A DNA stretch of 64,000 nucleotides. Origin: JAFGDI01 sp963662515. Lineage in GTDB: Bacteria; Planctomycetota; Phycisphaerae; Sedimentisphaerales; SM23-30. Location of the stretch: NCBI GenBank assembly GCA_963662515.1, contig OY759675.1:1054001-1118000 (forward strand), given 5' to 3'. Positions within the stretch are counted from its first letter, which is position 1. Every line of letters starts with the position of its first letter. A program made the position numbers and the translations under genes. The notes under the pieces were generated by a model. That model saw only the letters and a list, made by a program, of their open reading frames with translations, was not told where the DNA came from and searched no databases. This document shows positions 47,489 through 55,339 of this stretch, piece after piece.

Positions 47489-47824
47489 AGATGAGTTCAT
47501 GAAGAAGAGAAGATTAAAACCTTCACGACCTTCAATAACTTCACGGTTAAAAATCTTCTCTCTGCGTGCATCTGCGTTAATCTGCGGTTCAATAAACTCT
47601 TTCATTTTCTCTGTGTCCTCTGAGCCTCTGTGGTTAAAAACCAGAGTCCGCCGCAGGCGGAAAGAATTAAAGCAACCGCTTTATGGACGCTATGGACATA
47701 TAGATATTATAGACAAAGATTAAGAGCGATGGACGAGATGGACGCGGCGAAGAGGGAAACTAGTAACAGCCACCAGTTAAATGAATAATGCCTTAAAACA
47801 GAGTTTTGCCTGAATATAATAAAA
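47387..47824. repeat. Two-copy ~60-bp repeat (family A)
   Basis: Copy 1 is 47387-47446 and copy 2 is 47766-47824, about 90% alike by eye, both plus orientation (core TGCCTTAAAACAG...TTTTGCCTGAATATAA). Each contains an internal AAAACAG/TTTTGCC pairing. With family B the order A-B-A-B suggests an old tandem duplication. Confidence 0.75.
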
Positions 47825-47830
47825 CGAACC

Positions 47831-47867
47831 GCAGATGCACGCAGATGCACGCAGATGCACGCAGATG
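47831..47867. repeat. Decanucleotide microsatellite
   Basis: GCAGATGCAC is repeated 3.7 times without interruption. The same words occur in the family B repeats nearby, so slippage of a family B fragment is a likely origin. Confidence 0.85.
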
Positions 47868-47886
47868 AAGAATCTGGATTATCTGC

Positions 47887-48084
47887 AATACTATCCTGCA
47901 GAATATTGTTTTTTATGCTCGATTATTTTTCTTAGCGTTTGCAACTGTCTTATAAATAAGGAATAATAATCGATTTGCAAGCAGACAAACATTTAAATAA
48001 ATTAGTCTGCCCCGCAGGGGCAAACCGGAGCTTATCAACTTATATCTTATATCTTATTACTTTTGGTTGCGGCTTGACCGCCCT
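47887..48084 (+). repeat. ~200-bp direct repeat, copy 1 (family D)
   Basis: This matches 50527-50759 over its whole length with few substitutions, except for a 35-base insertion in the second copy after CAAACCGGAG. It contains the hairpin TGCCCC-GCA-GGGGCA. The two copies flank guaB and a lipoprotein gene in the same orientation. Confidence 0.88.
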
Positions 48085-48441
48085 GCGTCTATCTGCGTTT
48101 ATCTGCGGTTCAAAATCTTTTTAGTGTTTTTAGTGTGTTTCGTGGTTAATAACCAGAGTCCGCCGCAGGCGGAAAGAATTAAAGCAAACCGCAATATGGA
48201 CTGGATGGACAAAATATCAATAAATATAAAGAGCATGGACCAAAGGGACGGCGGGAAAGAATTGAACCACAGATACGCCGGGGGCGGCGGGACTTATCAC
48301 TCTTGCCCTTTCGCGGGCGGATAATCATTATTTACGCTTGATTTTACGGGCGGTAATAGCTAGAATGGCTTGTCAGGTATTTTTGTATTTGACTATATGA
48401 CTATTTAAGTCATTTATATGACTGGAGTTAATTAAAAGCTG

Positions 48442-49908
48442 ATGAGTGATAAAATTATTGGCAAGGCTATTACTTTCGACGATGTTCTGTTAGTCCCGGC
48501 CTATAGTGATCTGCTGCCCAGAGATGTTGATACCAGTACCAGCCTGACCAGAGATATCCGGATAAATATTCCTTTGATAAGTTCCCCGATGGACACGGTT
48601 ACTGAATCGGCCCTGGCTATTGCCATAGCCCAGGAAGGCGGCATAGGTGTTATCCATAAGAATCTGACGATCGATGAGCAGGTGATCGAGGTAGAGAAGG
48701 TAAAACGCAGTGAAAATGGCGTTATTCTCGACCCGGTTACGCTCGGGCCGGAAGATACGGCCGTTACCGCTCGTGATCTTATGACCAGGCTGAATATAAG
48801 CGGTATTCCGGTGGTAGGCAAGGGTGATAAGCTCATTGGTATTCTTACCCGTCGGGATATGGCCTTTCTGGAAAATGAGAATCAGTCGGTAGCTACGCTT
48901 ATGACCAGTTCCAATCTGGTTACCGGCCCGGCGGGAACAACCCTTACTCAGGCTCAGGATATCCTTAACCGTCACAAGGTGGAAAAGCTCCTGCTGGTGC
49001 ATGATGATGGCACTATTGCCGGGCTGATCACTATGCGTGATATAGAACGCGTGCAGCAGTATCCCAAGGCCAGTAAAGACAGCCGGGGCCGCCTGCGCGT
49101 GGGTGCTTCGGTTTCCGTTATGGATTTCGAGCGGGTAGAGAAGCTCATCGCCAAAGATGTTGATGTGATTACTGTCGATTCGGCTCATGGCCATTCGAAA
49201 AATGTTATCGAGACGGTAAGAGAGATAAAGAAGAACTGGGACATTCAGATCATTGCCGGCAATGTGGCAACTTATGATGGAGCCGCCGCTCTGGCAAAGG
49301 CCGGAGCTGATGCGGTTCGGGTCGGTATCGGACCTGGTTCAATATGCACAACCCGTGTTGTCTCTGGTGTGGGCGTGCCGCAGGTTACTGCCATTATGGA
49401 ATGTGCCCGGGCCGGCGCAGAGTTCGGCATTCCGGTCATTGCTGATGGCGGTGTTCGTCAGAGCGGTGATATTGTCAAGGCTATTGCCGCCGGTGCCAGT
49501 GCCGTTATGCTCGGCTCGCTTTTTGCCGGTCTGGAAGAATCGCCCGGTGAACTGATCATCTTCCAGGGCCGCCAGTTCAAGACCTATCGCGGTATGGGCT
49601 CTATGGGAGCTATGGTCAAAGGCGGCGGTGCCCGCTACGGCCAGAATACCAAACAGGCTGATAAACTCGTGCCCGAAGGTGTGGAAGGGCGGGTTCCTTA
49701 TCGCGGTAAGCTCAGCGGCTTTGTCTATCAGATGGTGGGCGGCCTGAGAGCTGGTATGGGCTATTGCGGGGCACGCAATATCGATGAGCTGAGAAAGAAT
49801 ACCAGGTTTATCGAGATTTCTGCTGCAACGGTCAGAGAGAATCACCCGCATGACATTTCTATTACGCATGAAGCCCCGAATTATTTCAGCGGCGATGCAA
49901 AGAATTAA
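48442..49908 (+). CDS. guaB: Inosine-5'-monophosphate dehydrogenase
   Basis: A full-length 488-residue enzyme converting IMP to XMP with NAD+, the committed step of GMP synthesis. The TIM barrel starts TFDDVLLVPAYSDLLP; tandem CBS domains occupy about 95-205; the catalytic loop GPGSICTTRV has nucleophile Cys302; the Arg-Tyr flap segment MVKGGGARYGQ and ADGGVRQSGD follow. Length and all key residues are normal. No close ribosome site precedes ATG 48442 (GGAG lies 14 bases away). It is bounded by direct repeats and ends at an intrinsic terminator. Confidence 0.97.
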   Translation: MSDKIIGKAITFDDVLLVPAYSDLLPRDVDTSTSLTRDIRINIPLISSPMDTVTESALAIAIAQEGGIGVIHKNLTIDEQVIEVEKVKRSENGVILDPVTLGPEDTAVTARDLMTRLNISGIPVVGKGDKLIGILTRRDMAFLENENQSVATLMTSSNLVTGPAGTTLTQAQDILNRHKVEKLLLVHDDGTIAGLITMRDIERVQQYPKASKDSRGRLRVGASVSVMDFERVEKLIAKDVDVITVDSAHGHSKNVIETVREIKKNWDIQIIAGNVATYDGAAALAKAGADAVRVGIGPGSICTTRVVSGVGVPQVTAIMECARAGAEFGIPVIADGGVRQSGDIVKAIAAGASAVMLGSLFAGLEESPGELIIFQGRQFKTYRGMGSMGAMVKGGGARYGQNTKQADKLVPEGVEGRVPYRGKLSGFVYQMVGGLRAGMGYCGARNIDELRKNTRFIEISAATVRENHPHDISITHEAPNYFSGDAKN

Positions 49909-49916
49909 ACTATAAG

Positions 49917-49955
49917 GTCAGGAGACTGTTTATTAGCGGCTCCTGACTTGTTTTT
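49917..49955 (+). terminator. Intrinsic terminator after guaB
   Basis: GTCAGGAG (49917-49924) pairs with CTCCTGAC (49940-49947), followed by TTGTTTTT. It lies nine bases after the guaB stop. Confidence 0.88.
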
Positions 49956-49988
49956 CCACCGATTAAGTGGTTATATGGAGTATGTATT

Positions 49989-50402
49989 ATGACAAGGATG
50001 GCATTATTGATATTGGCGGCCTGCCTGCTGTTTATCGTGGGTTGCGGCAAGGTCAGAGAATCTGCCGGTCAGGATTCTGTCGGCAATGAAGGCGGCAGGC
50101 TCACTTGCGATAAGGTTCAAGAGGTAAAATATGTGCCGCAAGGGCTTATGTCTCGCAACTGGTCGGGGTATCAGGTATGCATCGAGCAGGGCCAGCCGGT
50201 AGCTGCCAGTAAATATTTCGATTCTTATGAATATCTTGATAAGGATTACCCTTCAACGGGTGATTATTATACCTGGAGTAAGCCCAATGCTAAAAGGGCG
50301 GTTAAAGACCCGTTAAATACCCTTGCCGACCTGGTGATCGCTCCATTTGCCTGTGTTTATGACAGATACCGGCAAACAGATGATCCTAATGACAGTAAAT
50401 GA
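49989..50402 (+). CDS. Small lipoprotein of unknown function
   Basis: A 137-residue protein with signal segment and lipobox FIVGC (Cys at about 19). The mature part has aromatic-rich stretches (NWSGYQVC, YFDSYEYLDKDYPSTGDYYTW) and a pair of Cys that could form a disulphide. No family recognised. GGAG lies before ATG 49989 (TATGGAGTATGTATT). It has its own strong terminator and follows the guaB terminator, so it is probably a single-gene unit. Confidence 0.75.
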   Translation: MTRMALLILAACLLFIVGCGKVRESAGQDSVGNEGGRLTCDKVQEVKYVPQGLMSRNWSGYQVCIEQGQPVAASKYFDSYEYLDKDYPSTGDYYTWSKPNAKRAVKDPLNTLADLVIAPFACVYDRYRQTDDPNDSK

Positions 50403-50432
50403 GCTGTTCCAGTGTTTGCTGATACGAGAATT

Positions 50433-50461
50433 AAACCGCAGTTTATCGCTGCGGTTTTTTT
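50433..50461 (+). terminator. Intrinsic terminator after lipoprotein gene
   Basis: AAACCGCAG (50433-50441) pairs with CTGCGGTTT (50449-50457) and is followed by a run of T. A canonical terminator 30 bases after the stop. Confidence 0.92.
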
Positions 50462-50526
50462 ATGTCTGTTCAGGCCAGAGATGGCAGTAAGGAAAGATGG
50501 CCGGGTGCTTATTTATAAACATTTAT

Positions 50527-50759
50527 AATACTATCCTGCAGAATATTGTTTTTTCTGCTCGATTATTTTTCTTAGCGTTTGTAAATGTCTGATAAATAAG
50601 GAATAAAAACCGTTTTGCAAACAGTCGAACATTAAAATAAATTAGTCTGCCCCGCAGGGGCAAACCGGAGCCCCGAAGCGAGTTCGGGATTTCGGATTAC
50701 CTCAACTTATCAACTTATATCTTATATCTTATTACTTTTGGTTGCGGCTTGGCCGCCCT
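50527..50759 (+). repeat. ~230-bp direct repeat, copy 2 (family D)
   Basis: Second copy of the 47887-48084 sequence, same orientation. A 35-base segment containing CCCCGAAGCGAGTTCGGG (itself a hairpin) is inserted after CAAACCGGAG. The end of the copy lies 28 bases before the stop of the zinc-ribbon gene. Confidence 0.88.
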
Positions 50760-50786
50760 AAGCTTATATTCATGCTAAGTTACGCT

Positions 50787-51347
50787 CTAATAAACCTTAC
50801 TGACCTTTTCTGTCAGGGCCTGAAGCGATCTCTGGGTGCGATCCTGACGATATTGTTCAAAAAGATTGGTGTAATAGCCGATCTCTTGTGTATCATTGTG
50901 TATGAGTTTTGCGATCGTCTCAAACTTGCTGCGAACCTTATCTATCTCCTGATTCAGTACGGGACTGGAGATTACTCTGTCGGCCAGCATATCCTCCAGT
51001 TCTATGTATTTGCTGATACCAGAGTTGAAGTCTCGTTCCTCAAACATATTATCAGTTTGCCGGCAAAGGGAAATAATAGTCTCACTGTTTTGCCTTTCCC
51101 AGTTATTGTTATTCTGATGCCACAGGAAAAAAACGGCTGTCAGTAACAAAAGACAGAGAACCGGCCAGCTTCTGGTATTATATACAGGTGGATCTGTATG
51201 AATAGTTCCGGAATCGGGGGTTAGAGTGTGGTTTATGCCATTAACTTTCACCGGCTCACCGCAGTTTGGGCAATTCATTGTTTTGCCTCTGAGCTGCTCG
51301 GGCATTTCCATAGATTCATTACAAATCGGACATGTGCATAATATCAT
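50787..51347 (-). CDS. Zinc-ribbon membrane protein
   Basis: A 186-residue protein. An N-terminal two-CxxC zinc ribbon (CPIC...CPNCG, about 6-29) is followed by a linker, one membrane segment (about 62-77, VLCLLLLTAVFFLW) and a ~110-residue coiled-coil/helical extracytoplasmic region. The architecture, ribbon-linker-single helix, is common in Planctomycetes but the function is unknown. It is the last clearly chromosomal gene before the mobile element. GATGATATT before ATG 51347 has no clear ribosome site (GCAAGATG only). Confidence 0.75.
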   Translation of the reverse strand: MILCTCPICNESMEMPEQLRGKTMNCPNCGEPVKVNGINHTLTPDSGTIHTDPPVYNTRSWPVLCLLLLTAVFFLWHQNNNNWERQNSETIISLCRQTDNMFEERDFNSGISKYIELEDMLADRVISSPVLNQEIDKVRSKFETIAKLIHNDTQEIGYYTNLFEQYRQDRTQRSLQALTEKVSKVY

Positions 51348-51591
51348 CTTGCATACCTCATCGCTGTAAGGTCTGGATTTCAGAGCAATAGCAGCTTATG
51401 GTCGTAAATTATCTTCTTTTATGCTCATTATACGAGCCAGGCATCTTTCAGGTTACAGTCCACAAGAGTAATACGCAGGAATGTAGCTATTTATTGCGGA
51501 AAATATAAGCAGCCTGGTTGTAATTGTTTTGTATGGAATGGTTTAGGTAAAGAATAAAACAATATCTTTTATGAAATAAATGATAGCGCAT

Positions 51592-51780
51592 AAAAAAAAG
51601 ACCTTTCACCGCTGGGATGAAAGGTCTCTAAACACGGAGAATCTGGCAAGATAGTCGAAGTATTTTGGTTGCCAATCCGAAGGAATTGGACGGTTTTTAA
51701 TGAGACTATCGCCAGATGAATGAGCGAGATTAACTCGGCTCCACCGCCTCGCCCTTCGGGTGACTTCACCTGTGGCGAGT
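51592..51780 (-). ncRNA. Candidate structured non-coding RNA with intrinsic terminator
   Basis: About 190 bases transcribed leftward. Stems, in order 5' to 3': CTCGCC/GGCGAG enclosing GGTG-AAGT-CACC; CGAG-TTAAT-CTCG; a long stem ATCTGGC-GATAGTC / GACTATC-TT-GCCAGAT enclosing a C(UUCG)G-capped hairpin; and a terminator AGACCTTTCA / TGAAAGGTCT followed by eight T. Just upstream (51802-51807) is TTGACA, then ATTGC-AGCA-GCAAT (a palindrome) and TAGAAT; the 14-base spacing is short for sigma-70. A 66-codon ORF runs through the terminator and is unlikely. Not tRNA, 6S, tmRNA or SRP as far as I can tell. It flanks the relaxase gene, so it may control element functions. Confidence 0.55.
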
Positions 51781-51820
51781 CATTCTAATTGCTGCTGCAA
51801 TTGTCAAACCCCCGGTACGC

Positions 51821-52160
51821 AATCTGGTTGGATTTCCCCGACCAGATTGTAAAGATTGTAAAAAGATGCTGATTAACATATGTAAATTTTACACATGTTA
51901 AAGTTGCCAATGGCAGACTTTTTTCGGCCTGTTCAATTGTAAAAAACAACCCGAACAAAACCGAACGAACAGACCGAACATCACTTTTTGATGTCTTAGG
52001 GGAGATGTCTGTTGTTTTTAGTGCTCTTAGGGTGGACTTTCGGGGGGTGGGATTTTCGGGCTTTTCTTATGGACTCGTTTTACTTCCGTTGGGTGGGATT
52101 TTTTACTTTTCTTTATTTTATTTAACATATGTAAAAAGAATTTTATTACATTTATCTAAT
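51821..52160. repeat. AT-rich iteron-like region at element edge
   Basis: The word (T/A)TGTAAAAA or TTGTAAAGA occurs at about 51848, 51857, 51938, 52128 and 52162, with inverted copies near 52185; TTAACATATGTAAA...TTTACACATGTTAA (51873-51901) is a near-perfect palindrome, as is AATCTGGT/ACCAGATT (51821-51848). ACCGAAC repeats three times at about 51955-51980. Such clustering is typical of replication or transfer origins, though no Rep gene is present. It lies just past the relaxase 3' end. Confidence 0.5.
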
Positions 52161-52195
52161 TTGTAAAAAGGTGGTTTGAAAACCACTTTTTACAA
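52161..52195 (-). terminator. Hairpin terminator embedding the relaxase stop codon
   Basis: TTGTAAAAAG and CTTTTTACAA form arms with TGGTTT/AAACCA continuing the stem around a one-base bulge. The TAA stop of the relaxase gene (52190-52192) lies inside the stem. On the minus strand a T-rich stretch follows the first arm. Confidence 0.6.
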
Positions 52196-54988
52196 ATGCG
52201 GATTGTGGTGTTCCCCCTCCTGCGGTTCGAGTTCTGGTTCGAGGTCGTCCATTCCCAAACTGGCAAATCGGGTCTGGGCTGGCGTTTTCATCCGCTTCGA
52301 TTGTGGCTTGAGCGGCTGGGAATGGCGTATCGCTCTCTTTTGGGCACGGATAAGTTCTGCAACATGATCGACCGGCAGCGATTGCGACAGGTCTTTGAAA
52401 GTCATATCCAAAGCCGACAGTCGCTGGCGGGAACGCTCGACCGCTTCAAACAAAGCGGCTTTGTCGTTCGTGACCAAAGCAATTTTATCCGTACCTCGAC
52501 TGGTGGAAACATAGAACTGCTCCCGACCTGCTGCCGGGAAACTCTCGGAGCTTTCGGCGATGTAAACATCCTGCACCGTCTTGCCTTGGGCGACATAAGA
52601 AGTCACAACATAGCCGTAAGCGATATGTCCATAGTGCCGGGGAATGGTAGGTCCAGAATTGATTTCCAAATCGCCCTGAGGTGTAAAACCTGAAACCTGA
52701 GCAATGGTTCCGCTGTCGATTTTTTGTTTACCATCGGCGGTTTTTCCGTTGCGGGTGATGCGGATGTGATCTCCAATTCCGATATTCAAGTTGGCATGTT
52801 CAAAAACTTCAAAACGCTCGGCATAGTTCTCGTGGTCAAGATAGTGCAATCTTCCGTCACTATGACGCACAAACAAACCCTGTTCGTCGATGTTCGCAAT
52901 CGATAACCGCTCTCCCGAACGACAGTTCGGGGCCGATTTTATCATCTGCACCACCCAGCCGGAACGATAACTCCAGAGGTTTTTCTTTTCCGCCAAGGTC
53001 ATTTCGATTTTCTGCAAAACTGGAAATGATTGCTCCTTGCAGATTTTCTTTTCGGTTTTGAGTTTCTCTCGAATGATGTGGGTCACCTTGCGGCCCTCGG
53101 CATGGGTCGGAGAAACGACCAAGGCCGAACGAGCGGACTTGATCGACTCGATGTATTGGCTGGCTAAAAAATCATGCCGGTTTTCTTGAGGGATTTCGAC
53201 AATCGCCCCCAGTTGGTCAAGCTTGCGAAATCCATCCCAGATTTTACCCTCGGAGAGATCGTTGATTGCGTCTCGATAAATTTGCGGTTTCTGGCGGCGA
53301 ATGATTGTCAGTTCGGCTAGTGATAGCCCTGCATGTTTTTGCAAGAGCCGCAGGGCATCGCCCCGCTCAACCGAACTATGCTGGCGGGTGTCACCTGTAA
53401 AAAGCAAACGGGTGTTTAGCCTCTCGGCCAAATCGATAATGCGTTTCATGTCTGGAACCGAAATCAAGCCCGCCTCATCAATCCAGATAACCCCGCCTTG
53501 GGCTTCCTGCTGCATGGACGAATCGACCATGAATTTTTCGACGGTTTCAGCCTTTTCAAAGCCGGATTCTCGCAAGGTTTTGCGGGAAGCGTCCGCCGTG
53601 GGAGCCAAAACCGCCACATGAATACCGGTCGTTCTGATGACCGAAACGGTTTCACGCATCAGAGTGGTCTTTCCTGTCCCGGCTTTGCCGTGTACGCCGG
53701 TTGCCCTATCGGTGGACTCCAAAACATGCTTTAAGGCCTGTTTTTGCTCGTCGTCGAGCGTTTTGGTGCAAATATAACCTTGTTTAAATGGCTCGCAGGT
53801 GTTTTTGCCCGCTTTTACCCATTGGGTAAGTTGCTTTTCCTGAGCAAGGATTTCCGGGGTTGTCAGCATTGTACTGCCGGAAATTTGGCGGCGAATAAGG
53901 CTCTTTTCTTTGGCTACCCTTTGGCGAAGTTGCTCAAAATCGGTCCGCCCAACACTAAATCGTAAGGCCGTTGCCAGAAATTCTTTCTCGTCCACCACCG
54001 AATTATGATAAAAACAATGCTCCTGAGCCTGCAAAATCGCCTTGCGGTAATCGTCGGGCTTGGCTGGGAATTGTTTTTTGCTAACTAATGGCTGAGACTG
54101 GAGTAATGGCTTTTGCTCTTCGGGTGAAAATTGCGAAAGCCGCAATTGCCAGAGTTCGTTTAATTTTTCAGGCGAAAGATCATCTCGCTTGGCTTCCCGG
54201 GTGAGTGCTCCCAGCCGAGATTTGATTTTAGGGTGGGTTATACCTTTGTCCTGAGCGTGTTTTTCGATTTGCCCTTTGCGTTTGGAAAACTCCACAATGA
54301 TTGGCTCGGAAATGCCCTCTATCTCGAAAGCGTGTTTTGTGGGACGGATGGTATAGCCCAACTCCTGCAAATTACTGGCAAGCTTTGAATGGAAAATCGC
54401 CTGATAGTACGGAGCGTCCGATTTTATCTGTCCCATCTGAACCGCTTTCCAGCGGTCTTCCTCTGAATCGTAGGTGGCGTTGAGAACAAAAACATGCGTG
54501 TGTAATTGCGGGTCGGGAACTCCGCCAAAGGGTCGAGCGGTCAGGTGAGTGAATTTGGCAAAAACCAGATTGCCGGTGGTGCGAGATTCATCTTTGCCCT
54601 GCTGGCGAAGTCGAGTCTGGGCATTGGCTTCGATCTCCGCTAAGGTTGCGTTGAGGGCGTTATTGTAAGCTTCGATAATTCGCTTGTCGTTGGAAAAAGC
54701 ATTCAACAATGAAACGCTTTTGGGAGCGTCGAATGTCAAATCGTAACCCATTCTGCGGCCAGCTTTTGTGCGTACCGTGAGGCGTTCGCCCGTGTGCGGG
54801 TGGATGTTGTCGCACAAGGCCGCAAAGTCCTTGGGCGAAACCCGGCCAACCAGCCCCAGCCGGGCGGCTCCGATTCCGCCCCACATTCCGGGTAGTTCCT
54901 GATGATTCGCATAATACGAATCATCACGCGATATGTCTTGGGTAAAGTAAGTCTTGGCGGTTACCTTACAGGAATTTATTCTTAACAT
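52190..54988 (-). CDS. MobF-family conjugative relaxase-helicase (TrwC/TraI-like)
   Basis: About 932 residues. The N-terminal relaxase domain (1-300) has Tyr25/Tyr26 (SYYANHQELPGMWGG, like TrwC) and the three-His metal site H148, H163, H165 (QLHTHVF). A RecD2/TraI-type helicase follows: Walker A GKAGTGKTT (about residue 433), IDEAG motif, GDTRQHSSVERGDAL, and C-terminal YGYVVTSYVAQGKTV. It nicks oriT, attaches to the 5' end and unwinds the strand to be transferred. I start at ATG 54988 because MLRIN matches the family N-terminus; an upstream TTG at 55018 would add ten residues. It is divergent from the coupling-protein gene. Confidence 0.95.
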   Translation of the reverse strand: MLRINSCKVTAKTYFTQDISRDDSYYANHQELPGMWGGIGAARLGLVGRVSPKDFAALCDNIHPHTGERLTVRTKAGRRMGYDLTFDAPKSVSLLNAFSNDKRIIEAYNNALNATLAEIEANAQTRLRQQGKDESRTTGNLVFAKFTHLTARPFGGVPDPQLHTHVFVLNATYDSEEDRWKAVQMGQIKSDAPYYQAIFHSKLASNLQELGYTIRPTKHAFEIEGISEPIIVEFSKRKGQIEKHAQDKGITHPKIKSRLGALTREAKRDDLSPEKLNELWQLRLSQFSPEEQKPLLQSQPLVSKKQFPAKPDDYRKAILQAQEHCFYHNSVVDEKEFLATALRFSVGRTDFEQLRQRVAKEKSLIRRQISGSTMLTTPEILAQEKQLTQWVKAGKNTCEPFKQGYICTKTLDDEQKQALKHVLESTDRATGVHGKAGTGKTTLMRETVSVIRTTGIHVAVLAPTADASRKTLRESGFEKAETVEKFMVDSSMQQEAQGGVIWIDEAGLISVPDMKRIIDLAERLNTRLLFTGDTRQHSSVERGDALRLLQKHAGLSLAELTIIRRQKPQIYRDAINDLSEGKIWDGFRKLDQLGAIVEIPQENRHDFLASQYIESIKSARSALVVSPTHAEGRKVTHIIREKLKTEKKICKEQSFPVLQKIEMTLAEKKNLWSYRSGWVVQMIKSAPNCRSGERLSIANIDEQGLFVRHSDGRLHYLDHENYAERFEVFEHANLNIGIGDHIRITRNGKTADGKQKIDSGTIAQVSGFTPQGDLEINSGPTIPRHYGHIAYGYVVTSYVAQGKTVQDVYIAESSESFPAAGREQFYVSTSRGTDKIALVTNDKAALFEAVERSRQRLSALDMTFKDLSQSLPVDHVAELIRAQKRAIRHSQPLKPQSKRMKTPAQTRFASLGMDDLEPELEPQEGEHHNPHL

Positions 54989-55339
54989 TGGTCTTGTGTC
55001 CGTCAAAGCAAAGGGCAAATTCCCCCATCCTGTTTTTCCCAGCTATAGTGTCGGAAAAAACTTTAACTTCTTAAATAGTGATAAGTTATAAACTGAAAAT
55101 TACTTAAAAACATACGCTAACTTCTCGTATTATATCAAAATATTCACTGGAAAATATTATTAATTCCGCCGAATGGGAATTTCTGGAACTCATTTTTTAA
55201 TTTCCCTCAATAATAACAGGATTTTGGTTTTTGCTTCAAAAATATTTGAATTTACGAGAATTTCTCTTTGAGATTTAATTCCAATTTGCTAAAATTATCT
55301 CGGAATTTGACCCGTGAAGTTTTTTGTTTGGGAGATAGT
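54989..55339. promoter_or_regulatory. Divergent gap between relaxase and coupling-protein genes, candidate oriT
   Basis: A ~350-base AT-rich gap. In MobF systems oriT is usually next to the relaxase gene, so the nick site probably lies here. Visible features: AACTT-cttaaatagtgata-AAGTT (near 55070-55090), GGAATTTC-type half sites near 55170-55210, and promoter-like AT-rich stretches. No match to a known nic sequence is clear to me. The relaxase and coupling genes face away from each other, so both promoters should be here. Confidence 0.4.

Larger units (their letters stand above)
47562..48210. repeat. Two-copy ~130-bp repeat (family B)
   Basis: Copy 1 (about 47562-47694) and copy 2 (about 48082-48210) share CTGCGT..ATCTGCGTT.ATCTGCGGTTCAA, then an identical block starting CCAGAGTCCGCCGCAGGCGG (47641-47675 and 48152-48186) that contains the hairpin TCCGCC-GCA-GGCGGA, and finally TATGGAC-type short repeats. 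They resemble dispersed intergenic repeats of environmental bacteria. Family D lies just before copy 2. Confidence 0.75.

Noticed and set aside
48067..48324. 85-codon ORF before guaB
   Set aside because: It is built from the dispersed repeats B and D.
48490..49194. 234-codon ORF antisense to guaB
   Set aside because: guaB is complete and conserved; this is a shadow frame.
51569..51769. 66-codon minus-strand ORF in the structured RNA candidate
   Set aside because: It runs through a strong intrinsic terminator and its stems, so coding is very unlikely.
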